Assembly (NCBI GenBank): GCA_002494495.1
Contig: DACB01000007.1
Coordinates: 198,076 to 262,075 of the forward strand
Source of the DNA: Methanobacterium sp. UBA294
Lineage (GTDB): Archaea; Methanobacteriota; Methanobacteria; Methanobacteriales; Methanobacteriaceae
DNA length: 64,000 nucleotides
Direction: 5' to 3'
The position numbers and the translations under genes are program-made. Below, piece after piece: positions 1 to 9,491 of this stretch. Below the pieces are notes generated by a model that was not told the origin of the DNA, did not search any database, and worked only from the letters and a program-made list of their open reading frames with translations. The stretch's first letter is position 1. Each line of letters opens with the position of its first letter.

Positions 1-934
1 ACTAGAATCAGGTGTAAGGATAAATTTAGACTCCATATCAGCACTGGAAAGACTTGCAAAATTACCAGGGGCTGAAGGTAGGGAAATATCCTTCAGAGTA
101 AACCCTAAAGTAGGGGCAGGGCACCATGAACACTGTATAACAGGTGGATATCTGAGTAAATTCGGAGTAATGGAAGAAGAAGCTGTAAACGCATATAAAC
201 GTGCAATTGATCTTGGTTTTAAACCAGTAGGAATTCATACCCACATTGGTTCAGGGATTCTCGACCCGGAACCGTTTAAAGTAGCTGTTAATACTTTAAT
301 GGATACAGCAGGGCTTGTGTGCCAGGAAACAGGTGTCCAGTTCGAATTCATCGATTTTGGGGGTGGAATGGGGATACCCTACACTCCACAGGAATCATTG
401 TTAGATATCAATAAGTTTGCAAAAGAAATCGTTGCCCTGTTTAAAGAGAAAATGTACAAATACGACATGGGCAATCCCACCCTATGTCTGGAACCAGGGC
501 GATACATTGTAGGGGATGCCTCATATCTATTAACCAGGGTGAACACCATTAAACAGAGCTACCGTAAATTCGCTGGGGTGGATGCAGGATTTAACACACT
601 ACTTCGACCAACCATGTACGGATCATACCACCACATTGTTTCAGCAAACAACCCGCTGGCAGAACCTACCCAGGAAATTGACATAGCAGGGAATATCTGC
701 GAATCAGGTGACTTGTTTGCGCGTGACAGATCCATGCCAGATTTAGAAGAAGGAGATCTCTTAGCTATACTCAACGCTGGTGCTTATGCGTTTTCCATGT
801 CTTCCCAGTATAATTCCAGACCAAGGCCAGCTGAAGTCCTGGTGAAAGGAGGTAAATCTGACCTGATTAGGGAGAGGGAAACATTCGCGGACATATTATC
901 CAAACAGAATTTACCTAAAAGACTTTTAAAATAA
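1..934 (+). CDS. lysA: Diaminopimelate decarboxylase, 5' end outside the window
   Basis: Decarboxylates meso-diaminopimelate to lysine, the last step of lysine synthesis, using PLP. The frame is open from base 2, so the N-terminal part with the PLP lysine is missing from the window. Visible family landmarks are the HTHIGSG segment, the glycine loop FGGGMGIPY that binds the PLP phosphate, [10 protein letters not shown], the substrate-contacting ICESGD with its cysteine, and the C-terminal [17 protein letters not shown]. It stands 93 bases upstream of dapF on the same strand, so the two consecutive steps around meso-DAP are likely co-transcribed. A typical full-length enzyme is about 420-430 residues; roughly 310 codons are present here. 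Very sure of the family. Confidence 0.96.
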   Translation, partial: LESGVRINLDSISALERLAKLPGAEGREISFRVNPKVGAGHHEHCITGGYLSKFGVMEEEAVNAYKRAIDLGFKPVGIHTHIGSGILDPEPFKVAVNTLMDTAGLVCQETGVQFEFIDFGGGMGIPYTPQESLLDINKFAKEIVALFKEKMYKYDMGNPTLCLEPGRYIVGDASYLLTRVNTIKQSYRKFAGVDAGFNTLLRPTMYGSYHHIVSANNPLAEPTQEIDIAGNICESGDLFARDRSMPDLEEGDLLAILNAGAYAFSMSSQYNSRPRPAEVLVKGGKSDLIRERETFADILSKQNLPKRLLK

Positions 935-1027
935 ACATTAAGTTAATCAATATTATTTGTAAGGATAATGTATCAGGTATAATTAATGGTAGTTTAATGG
1001 AATTAATGTGTTAATGAGGATAATTAA

Positions 1028-1900
1028 ATGAATATAAAACTAAATTTTACGAAAATGCACGGACTCGGTAACGACTACGTGGTTATCAATGAATATCAAG
1101 CTGAGGTAATCCCAGAAAATAAAAAATGCGCTGTTTCAGAAGAATTATGTGACAGGAGATTTTCTGTCGGTGCTGATGGAGTTATATTCGTAAGCCCATC
1201 TACAACCAAAGATGCTGATATAAAATTTAGAATATTTAACGCCGATGGTAGCGAAGCGGAGATGTGTGGTAATGGTATACGATGCTTTGCCAAGTTCGTG
1301 TACGAGAATAACATCTTACCCGAAGAGAAAATGCTGGTTGAAACCATGGAAGATATAAAAGACCTTGCTTTAACCGTGGATGATGGTAACGTAACCAGTA
1401 TACGGGTGGATATGGGCACAGCCACCTTTAACCCTGATGAAATCCCTATGGATACACATGGAAAGGAATTTCTTGATGAGGAAATTGTAGTGGATGATAA
1501 TTCATTTAAAATGACCGTGCTCAGCGTGGGGAATCCCCATGCAGTTTGTTTTACTGATGATATAGATTCTGTACCCCTGGAAACAATCGGTCCTAAAATC
1601 GAATATCATTCCTATTTTCCCCAAAGGATAAACGCCCATTTCGTGTGTGTCATTGGAAGAGATGAAATTGAGATGATCACTTGGGAAAGGGGAACTGGTA
1701 TAACTTTGGCATGCGGTACAGGGGCTACTTCTTCTGTACTGGCAGGTTACAAGCTGGGAATTCTGGATGAAGTAGTCCTGGTTCATCTACCTGGGGGAGA
1801 GCTTAAAATTACTGTTTACCATGATGGTCATAAATTAGGCGCATTTATGGAAGGTGATGCAGTGGCTGTTTTTAGCGGTGAGATGAATATTGAAATTTAG
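1028..1900 (+). CDS. dapF: Diaminopimelate epimerase
   Basis: Interconverts LL- and meso-diaminopimelate, feeding the adjacent lysA product and, in Methanobacteriales, little else known because their pseudomurein lacks DAP. At 290 residues it is slightly longer than the usual 270-280. Both catalytic cysteines of this cofactor-free racemase are seen: C80 in the AEMCGNG motif and C229 in [10 protein letters not shown]. The N-terminal [14 protein letters not shown] is the canonical start of the family. The ATG is preceded by a GAGGA ribosome-binding site. A T-rich run follows the stop codon directly and may end the lysA-dapF transcript. Confidence 0.97.
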   Translation: MNIKLNFTKMHGLGNDYVVINEYQAEVIPENKKCAVSEELCDRRFSVGADGVIFVSPSTTKDADIKFRIFNADGSEAEMCGNGIRCFAKFVYENNILPEEKMLVETMEDIKDLALTVDDGNVTSIRVDMGTATFNPDEIPMDTHGKEFLDEEIVVDDNSFKMTVLSVGNPHAVCFTDDIDSVPLETIGPKIEYHSYFPQRINAHFVCVIGRDEIEMITWERGTGITLACGTGATSSVLAGYKLGILDEVVLVHLPGGELKITVYHDGHKLGAFMEGDAVAVFSGEMNIEI

Positions 1901-1976
1901 TTTTTTTAATATCACTAATTTCAGTTATAAATTTCATCTAATTTTGTGTTCTGTGAATTTATTTGATACACAATAA

Positions 1977-2324
1977 TTACTGATGAGTTATTACATCTTT
2001 TAAAACAACCGCGTTGTTATGTTCCTCATCTTTTGCAGAGTATACTAGAGTTAATGTTTTATTATCCTTCTCTAAGTCTTTAATTTCATTTAAAATTTGA
2101 TTTTTATTTTTTAACTCTGCTTTGTATTTCTCCTGGAACTCCTGCCATTTTGATGCATCATGGGAGAACCATTTTCTGAGTTCGTTGCTGGGGGCTACAT
2201 CTTTAAGCCATAAATCTAGTTTTACTTTTTCTTTAGATACGCCTCGCGGCCATAATCTATCAATCAGAATGCGGAAGCCATCTGATTTTTCTGGTGGTTG
2301 GTATGCTCGTTTTATTTTTATCAT
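1977..2324 (-). CDS. DUF488 family protein
   Basis: A small DUF488 protein of 115 residues; the family is widespread in bacteria and archaea but has no established activity. Family signatures are RILIDRLWPRGVSKE near the N-terminus, then WLKDVAPSNELRKWF and the basic, Lys/Glu-rich centre. I place the start at the ATG at 2324 because a GGGGAT ribosome-binding site sits about seven bases ahead and MIKIKRAYQPP is a typical family start. A TTG seven codons upstream (2345) would read through that site. Convergent with dapF and 50 bases downstream of the trehalose locus on the same strand. Confidence 0.85.
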   Translation of the reverse strand: MIKIKRAYQPPEKSDGFRILIDRLWPRGVSKEKVKLDLWLKDVAPSNELRKWFSHDASKWQEFQEKYKAELKNKNQILNEIKDLEKDNKTLTLVYSAKDEEHNNAVVLKDVITHQ

Positions 2325-2376
2325 ATTGATATCCCCAAATTTCAAGTAAATGGTGTTGGTTTTCTATATGGATTTT

Positions 2377-3873
2377 TTATAGGTTGGTTTTTAACTTTTC
2401 AATATCTTCAAACTGTTCGCTAATCCAGTGATATACTGTTCTTTGACCTACAATTTTTTGTAAGTTATCAAATCGATTTTCCCTCTCTTTATCCCCCATG
2501 GTTACAGCATTTTTATAAGCTTCAGCTGTTTGGCTAATATCATAAGGGTTCACAGCCAATACATTGTCTTTAAGCTCTTCAAAACAACCCGCTTTCTCTG
2601 ATAAAATTATAACTCCTTTACTAAGGTTAACCGCCGATGCTTCTTTAGGGACGATGTTCATACCATCGGCAATGGGATTAACAATCATGCAGTCATAATT
2701 TTTGAAGGCCGCAACTACAAGATTATAATCAGCTTTGAATAAAAATTCTATTGGTTTCCAATCATCGGTACCATATTTGATGTTTATTTCTTCAATTATG
2801 TCCACAATATCATAATAATAATCGTGATATTCCCTGATCTGTTGCCTGGTGGGTTTTCCAGTGGTTAAAAATTTCACTTTGCCATGATACTGAGGATATT
2901 TATGCAAAAAGAGTTCGTAGGCTTTAAATCCTCTGATGATATTTTTACTTAAATCTGCACGGTCTGTGCGATAGAAAAGGAAATAATCACCCTTTATTTT
3001 TTTAATTAGTTTCTCTTTTTTTGAAACTTCTTTTGAACTTGCCAGTTCTTTAATTCCATTATAATCTACAGAAATTGGATAACTTTTTACATGGGTTGCT
3101 TGTCCATTGTGCCAGACTATTCCATTATCATAATCCACTTCATCAACGTATTCTTCACAAGTTTGAATGAAATTGTTGACATAACGAGGTATGTGGAATC
3201 CAAGAAGGTTATTTGATAGTAGTCCATCGATGATTTCTTTTCTCATGTATTGGGGAAGTATACTAAAGTATTCTGATTGGGGCCAGGGAACATGGATAAA
3301 CTGGCTTAAAAAAGTATTTTTCATTTTTTTCCGAATGTATAAAGGACATAAGTAGAGGTGATAATCCTGTAACATTATCATTGGTTCTTTATTATTGATT
3401 TTACTTTCTGCACATACTTTTTCAGCGAATTGCTGATTCATGTACTTATAACCATTTTTCCAGGCCTGATGTATCTGATCATCAATATCCGGAGTGTAAG
3501 GACTGTTCCACATGTAGTGCTGAACAAACCAGAGCAAAGGATTACTTATTATACTATAATAACTTTCATAAGGTTCTGGTTCCACCACCACAAATGGCAC
3601 CCAAAAAAGAGGTTTATCATCTGTAATGGGCACACGATTGTCGGGAAATCGCTTAGCCACTTCAACATCCCCTGGTGTCATTGCACTAGCAATCCACGCA
3701 CCATTTAATGCTTCCATCAAGGGCAATAATGTGGAAACAAGACCTCCAGCCCCTCTTTTCATTTTTGTCTTGCCGTTTTCTTTAATAAATTCCACCGGAC
3801 CTCGATTAGAAACAACTATTAAATTTTTATCCTTTAAAAAATCTAAAATTTTATCCTGGTTTGGGAAATTCAT
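2377..3873 (-). CDS. otsA: Trehalose-6-phosphate synthase (GT20)
   Basis: A GT20 glycosyltransferase expected to join NDP-glucose and glucose-6-phosphate to trehalose-6-phosphate. Of 498 residues; the N-terminal LIVVSNRGPVEF, the QDYHLYLCP segment, FIHVPWPQSEYF and the C-terminal donor-binding NPIADGMNIVPKEASA all match trehalose-6-phosphate synthases. The usual VDRLDYSKG loop is replaced by YRTDRADLSKNI, a mild divergence. An AGGTG site precedes the ATG. It is the last gene of a minus-strand run with a phosphohexomutase homologue, a nucleotidyltransferase and trehalose phosphatase, so the locus can make the sugar nucleotide, condense it and dephosphorylate the product. Trehalose would serve as osmolyte. 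The nucleotide donor (UDP-, ADP- or GDP-glucose) cannot be read from sequence. Confidence 0.9.
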   Translation of the reverse strand: MNFPNQDKILDFLKDKNLIVVSNRGPVEFIKENGKTKMKRGAGGLVSTLLPLMEALNGAWIASAMTPGDVEVAKRFPDNRVPITDDKPLFWVPFVVVEPEPYESYYSIISNPLLWFVQHYMWNSPYTPDIDDQIHQAWKNGYKYMNQQFAEKVCAESKINNKEPMIMLQDYHLYLCPLYIRKKMKNTFLSQFIHVPWPQSEYFSILPQYMRKEIIDGLLSNNLLGFHIPRYVNNFIQTCEEYVDEVDYDNGIVWHNGQATHVKSYPISVDYNGIKELASSKEVSKKEKLIKKIKGDYFLFYRTDRADLSKNIIRGFKAYELFLHKYPQYHGKVKFLTTGKPTRQQIREYHDYYYDIVDIIEEINIKYGTDDWKPIEFLFKADYNLVVAAFKNYDCMIVNPIADGMNIVPKEASAVNLSKGVIILSEKAGCFEELKDNVLAVNPYDISQTAEAYKNAVTMGDKERENRFDNLQKIVGQRTVYHWISEQFEDIEKLKTNL

Positions 3874-3901
3874 TATTTAACACCTAATTTTGATAAAAAA
3901 G

Positions 3902-5206
3902 TTACTCCTTTACATTTTCTATGATCTTCTTGGTAGATTCGGTTAGTTCTTGTAATTTATGGGCTGATTTAGATTCAATATATATTCTAACAAGCGGTTC
4001 GAAGCGGGAAGGTCTAATTAATATGAAAGAGTCATCTAAATTAATTCTAACACCGTCTACAGTGTTAATATTATTTTTATATTCGAATTTTGTCATGAAA
4101 GTTTCAATGACTTCATCCTTTTTTTCGTGTTCACATTTTATGGTGAAGCCCGTTCGGTTGTACTCTTTTATGTCCTCAGCAAGAGCAGATAAGGTGCTAT
4201 TTTCTTTGGCCAATATTTCCAGCATCTTCATAACTGCATAAATCCCATCGAAACATATCTGAAATTCTGGAAAAGCATACAGGCCTGGTTCATCCCCACC
4301 AAAAACCGCATTATTAGATACTATTTCATACAGAACATTATCAACTGAGGTTTTTATGAGTTGTCCACTATTTTCAGATACTATTTCTTCCAGTGATTGG
4401 GATGCAACCACTGATGATACTATATTACCTCCTGAATTCTCTTGAAGAATATATTTAGCAAAAATACCCAGGACAGTCTGTTCACGGATCATGTTTCCCT
4501 GGTGATCTACGAAAACTACATTGTCGGCATCGTTGTCTAAGATGATACCCATATCAGCACCTATTGATGTAGTTAATTCCGAAACTAATGACATACTTTT
4601 AGGTGTGGATTCTGAAAAACCCCCTGCTGATGTACCCTCAACACTACCAATTAGCACAGTTTCGCAACCTAATTTATTCAATATCCGTGAGATAAATGGT
4701 TTAGCTGCATCTCCTTTATAGTCCAGAACCAGGAAAAATCCTTTATCTTTTATATTATTCGTGTCAATTTGTTTGAGAATTGCCTTCTCATAGAAGTCCC
4801 TATATTCATAAACATATTGTAAATTCCCTATTTCATCCCAATTCACACATTTGGGATGTGCTTGCAAAGGGATCTCATGGTCACTAAATATTTTAATATC
4901 AACATTTTCAGGCCTTAAATTGGATTTACTAATATTAATCATGGCAGATGCATCATAATAATCCATATTATAATGTATAACTGGTATGGGTGCAATTCCA
5001 AAATCAATTACATTTGCACCAGCCGCCATAAGCCCGGTGGTTATTGATCTTTTAATCATTTGGGAAGTAACATTGATATCTCTACCCACCACCACATGCT
5101 TACTAGGACCAACGAAATTACCCACAATGTTGCCTAACTGTGATGCAAACTCATTTGTAATCTCTTCATTAACTACCCCCCTAATATTTTGAACGTATTT
5201 AGCCAT
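3902..5206 (-). CDS. Divergent phosphohexomutase (alpha-D-phosphohexomutase family)
   Basis: Belongs to the phosphoglucomutase/phosphomannomutase superfamily by length (434 residues) and four-domain layout, but all four active-site loops depart from consensus. The phosphoserine loop, normally TASHNP, reads NISKSNLRP (residues 91-99), keeping the serine but losing His and Asn-Pro. The metal loop DGDADR is DNDADN (224-229), keeping three Asp. The sugar loop GGEESGH is GGDEPGL (303-309), and the phosphate loop RPSGTEP is RPSRFEP (398-404). Context between T6P synthase and a sugar nucleotidyltransferase points to glucose-1-phosphate/glucose-6-phosphate. It may be a specialised mutase or a non-catalytic partner. 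A GGAGGAAT site lies ahead of the ATG. Confidence 0.75.
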   Translation of the reverse strand: MAKYVQNIRGVVNEEITNEFASQLGNIVGNFVGPSKHVVVGRDINVTSQMIKRSITTGLMAAGANVIDFGIAPIPVIHYNMDYYDASAMINISKSNLRPENVDIKIFSDHEIPLQAHPKCVNWDEIGNLQYVYEYRDFYEKAILKQIDTNNIKDKGFFLVLDYKGDAAKPFISRILNKLGCETVLIGSVEGTSAGGFSESTPKSMSLVSELTTSIGADMGIILDNDADNVVFVDHQGNMIREQTVLGIFAKYILQENSGGNIVSSVVASQSLEEIVSENSGQLIKTSVDNVLYEIVSNNAVFGGDEPGLYAFPEFQICFDGIYAVMKMLEILAKENSTLSALAEDIKEYNRTGFTIKCEHEKKDEVIETFMTKFEYKNNINTVDGVRINLDDSFILIRPSRFEPLVRIYIESKSAHKLQELTESTKKIIENVKE

Positions 5207-5239
5207 TTTAAGATTCCTCCTGAAAAAGTTTATTATAAA

Positions 5240-6391
5240 TTACACTACAATGGGATAATCAGAGTCAATTATTGATTCTGGCAAAATTACAGTGCTGTTA
5301 TAGATGGATCTTTTTGATCTTACCCAGCTAAATGACCCTAACTCCACATTACTTCCTAGAATCGCACCGCTTTCAATAAAACTTCCCCGTTCAATTGTAC
5401 AATATGAATCCACAATACAATTTTTCAAGTATGAACCTTCTTTGACTTCGCTATCTGGGAAAATAACAGAGCCTTTAACTGTGGTATTTTTTTCTAAATG
5501 CACATTATCTCCAATAGATGTGTTTTGACCTATTACGCAGTTTTTTTCTATAACACAACCGGATCCTATGGCCACTGGCCCTATTAGTCTGGTTCTTTTT
5601 TTAATATCCACATCATCTTCAGCCCACATATCACCCAGTCTTCCCACTCCCTCGGCTAATTTTTTACCATTGGGATTTAACTTGATTTTCTGGTTAAGAA
5701 CATCGTAGTTGGCTTGAAGGTATGTTTTAGGTCTTCCAATGTCATTCCAATAACCATCATGAATGAATCCATACACACCTGCATTTTCTTCGATTAATTG
5801 GGGGAAAATATCGTTAGAAAAGTCGCTTTCCCCATCAGTAGGTATATAGTCTAATATTTCTGGTTCCAAAACGTAAGTGCCTGTGTTGGCAATTTTACTG
5901 AACACTTCATTTGCTGATGGTTTTTCTAGAAATTTAACTATCTGATTCTTATTATCCAATACTGCAATTCCATACTGACTGGGATCTTCCACCGGAGTAA
6001 GGACTATGGTGGCAAGGGCCTTATTTTTCTTATGAAAATGTAAAATTTCATTTAAATCCACATCAACTAACACATCTCCACTTAAAACAAAAAATGTATC
6101 ATCTATATGTTTAGCTGCCTTTTTAACTCCCCCAGCAGTTCCCAGTGGATTTTTTTCCACAGAATATTTAATATTCAAATCAGAATAGTTTTTATCAAGC
6201 AGGTTTCTTATCTGATCTTTTAAATAGCTTAATGTTACCACAAATTCATTAACATCAAATTTTTTCAGCTTTTCAACAATGTATTCAATCATAGGTCGAT
6301 TAGCTATAGGAATCAGGGGTTTTGGTCTGGATAAAGTAAGGGGGCGAATCCTATTTCCCTTGCCTCCAGCCATTAAAACAGCTTTTATCAC
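5240..6391 (-). CDS. Sugar-1-phosphate nucleotidyltransferase with left-handed beta-helix
   Basis: A 383-residue NDP-sugar pyrophosphorylase. The N-terminal nucleotidyltransferase domain shows the signature LMAGGKGNRIRPLT (Asn in place of the usual Thr of GxGTRLRPLT), the PKPLIPI substrate motif and VLSGDVLVDVD with the metal-binding Asp. Residues from about 245 onward contain hexapeptide-repeat strands with regular I/V-G-x-x-x positions, a left-handed beta-helix. Such two-domain archaeal enzymes make GDP-mannose, dTDP-glucose or UDP-glucose. Placed ahead of the mutase and T6P synthase, the likely role here is to make the glucose donor for trehalose, which is an inference from neighbours. It is the first gene of the downstream three-gene group, after a 132-base intergenic region with a possible promoter. 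Confidence 0.88.
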   Translation of the reverse strand: MIKAVLMAGGKGNRIRPLTLSRPKPLIPIANRPMIEYIVEKLKKFDVNEFVVTLSYLKDQIRNLLDKNYSDLNIKYSVEKNPLGTAGGVKKAAKHIDDTFFVLSGDVLVDVDLNEILHFHKKNKALATIVLTPVEDPSQYGIAVLDNKNQIVKFLEKPSANEVFSKIANTGTYVLEPEILDYIPTDGESDFSNDIFPQLIEENAGVYGFIHDGYWNDIGRPKTYLQANYDVLNQKIKLNPNGKKLAEGVGRLGDMWAEDDVDIKKRTRLIGPVAIGSGCVIEKNCVIGQNTSIGDNVHLEKNTTVKGSVIFPDSEVKEGSYLKNCIVDSYCTIERGSFIESGAILGSNVELGSFSWVRSKRSIYNSTVILPESIIDSDYPIVV

Positions 6392-6450
6392 TTTTATAAC
6401 ACAACCAATTACAGTTTTTATCAGCTTATACTGCTATTATGTTATTCATG

Positions 6451-6488
6451 ATACATATATGGTGTGGTAGATGGGTGTTAAAACACCC
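6451..6488 (-). promoter_or_regulatory. Possible promoter with palindromic operator ahead of the trehalose genes
   Basis: Between otsB and the nucleotidyltransferase gene, a near-perfect palindrome GGGTGTTAAAACACCC (6473-6488) lies just upstream, in minus-strand sense, of a TATA-like ATACATATAT (6451-6460). The spacing puts the palindrome where a regulator would overlap or flank the BRE/TATA region of the downstream three genes. It could instead be a hairpin at the end of the otsB transcript. No regulator is identified. Confidence 0.35.
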
Positions 6489-6523
6489 CTTATTTGGTAT
6501 TTTGAGGCCTTGTAATAGTTTAT

Positions 6524-7324
6524 TTAGTTTGATAACCATTGAAAGAATTTAAACACTTCATCCACGTTATTAACAAAAAAAGTAGATCTTTTTTTAATGT
6601 AGGGAGGTATCTCACTGGAAAGTACTAAAATACTAGTTCCATTGACTTTTCCTTCATTTTCCATTTGTGTGAGTTTATCAAAGGCATCCAGGTCAGTGAT
6701 GTCATCTCCTAAGTAAATAACTTTCTCTAACTTATATTCCTCAATTATGTTATTAAGTATGGTACCTTTATCGCAACTTATGGGCGGCCTAAGCTCCACC
6801 AGCTGACGTCCTTCCGCTATATTAAATTTTTTACAATCAGGATCATCGTGGAGGGTTTTTAATATTTTTTCCCTAGGGTTTTCTGATGGGCTACAGAGGC
6901 GGTAGTGAATGGTATAGCAAATTCCTTTATCTTCAAATATCAGACCTTCTAAACTGGACATATCTCCACTTTTTAGTTTTTTACCAGTTTCCTGAATTTC
7001 ATGGATATATTTTTCAACTTCGGGATGTATGGATAACTTTCCATCTTTTAGAAATTCCATTCCATGGTTACCTACGTATAGGAGTCCGTTCACCCCCACC
7101 ATTTCCCTGGCATTTAAGGCGGATCGACCACTAACCACCGCCACAATTTTAAATTTTTCCATCAGCTTAGCCAGTTCATTTTGCATGGAAGTTGTAACCA
7201 TGGCTTTTTCTGGTGTAGGAGCTATTTCACTAATTGTTCCATCTATATCTGTAATGATTGCAGTTTTTGGATCATTTTTAAAGATTTCAAGGTATTCTAA
7301 ATTATCTAAAAGATATTTTGCCAA
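6524..7324 (-). CDS. otsB: Trehalose-6-phosphate phosphatase (HAD family)
   Basis: Removes phosphate from trehalose-6-phosphate to give trehalose. HAD motif I is seen as IITDIDGTISEIAP, with the nucleophile and acid Asp, and the metal-binding motif IV as YLGDDITDLDAF; VVSGRSALNAREM and GNHGMEF are trehalose-phosphatase signatures. I prefer the TTG start at 7324, because GGGGGT lies seven bases ahead and the resulting protein (266 residues) begins MAKYLLDNLEY. The in-frame ATG at 7360 has its only purine run directly touching the start codon and would add twelve hydrophobic residues. First of the trehalose genes proper, 73 bases after the GalT-like gene. Confidence 0.92.
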   Translation of the reverse strand: MAKYLLDNLEYLEIFKNDPKTAIITDIDGTISEIAPTPEKAMVTTSMQNELAKLMEKFKIVAVVSGRSALNAREMVGVNGLLYVGNHGMEFLKDGKLSIHPEVEKYIHEIQETGKKLKSGDMSSLEGLIFEDKGICYTIHYRLCSPSENPREKILKTLHDDPDCKKFNIAEGRQLVELRPPISCDKGTILNNIIEEYKLEKVIYLGDDITDLDAFDKLTQMENEGKVNGTSILVLSSEIPPYIKKRSTFFVNNVDEVFKFFQWLSN

Positions 7325-7433
7325 CGAATTTACCCCCAACTTATAAAAAAACGTAAACATACCCTACTATTTTAAAAGCATTGCATATTGGAATATTACA
7401 TAACATATCGATATTCATAGAAAATATAACATT

Positions 7434-8585
7434 TCATTCTGTTTTAAAAGCATATTTTAGGATTTTGATTATTTTATAAGGGTCATCTGCCACAACGGAA
7501 CTTCCATAAAGCTCCATACCGCCCATATCTGCCGTGGATTTAAGGAGACTTCCACGGTCCACAATACGGGTTATATATGGAAATTTTTCCTGGTTATTTA
7601 TGGGAGGACAGGATATGGATAAATTAAAGTTGAAAACTCCCATAACATCAATAAAGCACCTTAAAATTTTAAAAATAGTTTCTCTGGATTTATAATTCGT
7701 TGATGGATCTCTGGATATGATAACTATTTCTTTCTCTTTAATTGGTGTGATGTTGGCAAAAAAAAGAGTATCTCCATTTTTATGAGAAAGCTCCAGGGAA
7801 CGGTGGGCTTGGTACAGATCTTGAAAATAATCATCACTATTTTCTTTTTTATAATTCTGATATGCCTTAATGAGAGTTTGAACACCTGCATATGGCTCTT
7901 TGCTCATGAGGATTTGACAGTGCCCATGTACCTGGGAAGCTCCTGCACGTGGCAGGCAGTTCCAGATAAAAAATGGGTATGTAAATTGTGGATCGTTGTT
8001 GTTTACTGCTTCAAACCATTGAAAACTGGTCTTAAGGTAATCATCAAATTCATCTAAAGTGAATTTAAGAGGATTATGATCTTCGAATATAACTAAGCTA
8101 CTCCAAACATCATATTTTGCTAGGTTAGCGGCTGTTATGGAATGCTTACCTTGTATTCGTCCGAAGACATCTTCAGGTGTGTATTTTTCAGGGTGGCAGA
8201 AATCACAAACATTTTTTGAATCTTCAATCAAACCATGAACATACTTTTTTTCTTTTTCAACATCCGATCCTCTAATCCCCGGCCTATCAGACCTCAGAGA
8301 ATTAAAAAGAGTGCTTTCACCAGTCCATATATTGTTTATTTTTACAATTTTCTGTTTTTCGATCCTTTCAACTACTTCCTCAGGAGTTTCAATGATATTT
8401 CTCGAGGAATCACGCCTTCCAAAATAATTTAATACTTTACTTCGTAAAGATTGAGGGATAACCTGAGATCCAGTTTGTGAATCAAAACTAAAAATTCTTT
8501 CAAGAAGAGAATAATTAGATTCATCTGTTCTACGTAGGTATTGAATCCTGTTGTCAAAATCCATTATTGAAGATTCATCAACCAT
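7434..8585 (-). CDS. GalT-like HIT-superfamily nucleotidyltransferase or sugar phosphorylase
   Basis: Of 383 residues with the HIT-type active site QVHGHCQIL preceded by FIWNCLPRAGAS, and a CDFCHPEKY pair of cysteines that in GalT enzymes binds zinc. Family members transfer nucleotides onto sugar-1-phosphates (GalT) or release ADP/GDP from nucleotide sugars. The first hundred residues have no landmark I recognise. It directly precedes the trehalose genes on the same strand, so a role in supplying or recycling the sugar nucleotide is plausible. A second ATG at 8564 with GGTTGATG about ten bases ahead is an equally good start. The exact substrate cannot be told. Confidence 0.75.
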   Translation of the reverse strand: MVDESSIMDFDNRIQYLRRTDESNYSLLERIFSFDSQTGSQVIPQSLRSKVLNYFGRRDSSRNIIETPEEVVERIEKQKIVKINNIWTGESTLFNSLRSDRPGIRGSDVEKEKKYVHGLIEDSKNVCDFCHPEKYTPEDVFGRIQGKHSITAANLAKYDVWSSLVIFEDHNPLKFTLDEFDDYLKTSFQWFEAVNNNDPQFTYPFFIWNCLPRAGASQVHGHCQILMSKEPYAGVQTLIKAYQNYKKENSDDYFQDLYQAHRSLELSHKNGDTLFFANITPIKEKEIVIISRDPSTNYKSRETIFKILRCFIDVMGVFNFNLSISCPPINNQEKFPYITRIVDRGSLLKSTADMGGMELYGSSVVADDPYKIIKILKYAFKTE

Positions 8586-8881
8586 ACAATAACCGGCAAA
8601 AAATTGTAGATAAGTTAATGGAATTTTTATGAAAATTATTTTTCTGTATAATAATAATTGTTGTTCTTACTGATTTAATTATTTGATCATTTGATCTCCG
8701 TTATATAATCCAGAATAAAAGCCACTCTGAATTTCATAACAATCAAATTAACATCATACTCAGGAAATTATCATTCGGTGGAAGTATTATAATTTAACAG
8801 TGGATATAAAAAAAATAAAGGAAATGTAATATCAATAATTAATTAAAGATTCTTAACTACCAAGAAATAAGGTGAATTAAA

Positions 8882-9370
8882 ATGGCCAAAAAAGATGTGG
8901 AATTTTACTATAAAAAAGCCCTTGAATTGCTACATAAGAAGGAGTATGATAAATCATTAGAACTCTTAGAGATGGTTATCAAGATAGAAAAAACTTATAA
9001 ACCAGCTTGGAGCTGTAAAGGAATAATTTACATGGAAAAAGAGGATTATCCTGACGCTCTGAAATCATTTGAAAATGTTATTGAAATAGATGCTGGTGAT
9101 ACCCTTGCCTGGTACAACAAAGGCTATGTTCTTCTACTGATGGATGAATTTGATGAGGCACGTAAGATCTTCGAATTTTTCATGGCCCGACATGAAAATA
9201 AAAATGATGATTTTTTCAAATTCGCTCTCTATCTATATGGTAAAAGTCTATATAATCTTAAAAATTATGAATATGCCATTATTTCAATTGAAAAAGCTAT
9301 AAAAATGGATAAAAACTTTAAAGAAGCCATTGAACTTAGGGAAGCAATTAAAAAAGAAGCAGCCATTTGA
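8882..9370 (+). CDS. Tetratricopeptide repeat protein
   Basis: A 162-residue soluble protein made almost wholly of TPR helix pairs. Successive 34-residue units are seen around KKALELLHKKEYDKSLELLE, AWSCKGIIYMEKEDYPDALK, AWYNKGYVLLLMDEFDEA and YGKSLYNLKNYEYAIISIEK, each with the Trp/Tyr-Gly/Ala-Tyr-Ala pattern. TPRs form a superhelix that holds partner peptides; the partner is unknown. An AAGGTGA site lies eight bases before the ATG. The gene stands alone and converges with cobJ. Confidence 0.88.
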   Translation: MAKKDVEFYYKKALELLHKKEYDKSLELLEMVIKIEKTYKPAWSCKGIIYMEKEDYPDALKSFENVIEIDAGDTLAWYNKGYVLLLMDEFDEARKIFEFFMARHENKNDDFFKFALYLYGKSLYNLKNYEYAIISIEKAIKMDKNFKEAIELREAIKKEAAI

Positions 9371-9440
9371 TACTATCCTTGGTATATCAATGGTTATTCA
9401 TTCAAAATAAATAGTATCATATTGGCCTACTAAAAAAAAA
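9368..9440. terminator. Intergenic inverted repeat and T-tract between convergent genes
   Basis: TGATACTAT (9368-9376, including the stop codon of the TPR gene) is matched by ATAGTATCA at 9411-9419. A run of nine A residues follows at 9432-9440, read as U9 on the cobJ transcript. Poly-U tracts end archaeal transcription, so this region probably terminates cobJ and may also serve the TPR gene. Confidence 0.5.
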
Positions 9441-9491
9441 TAAATCAAATTTCCCCATATAAATTTCATCCACTTTACTTCAAATGCACCT

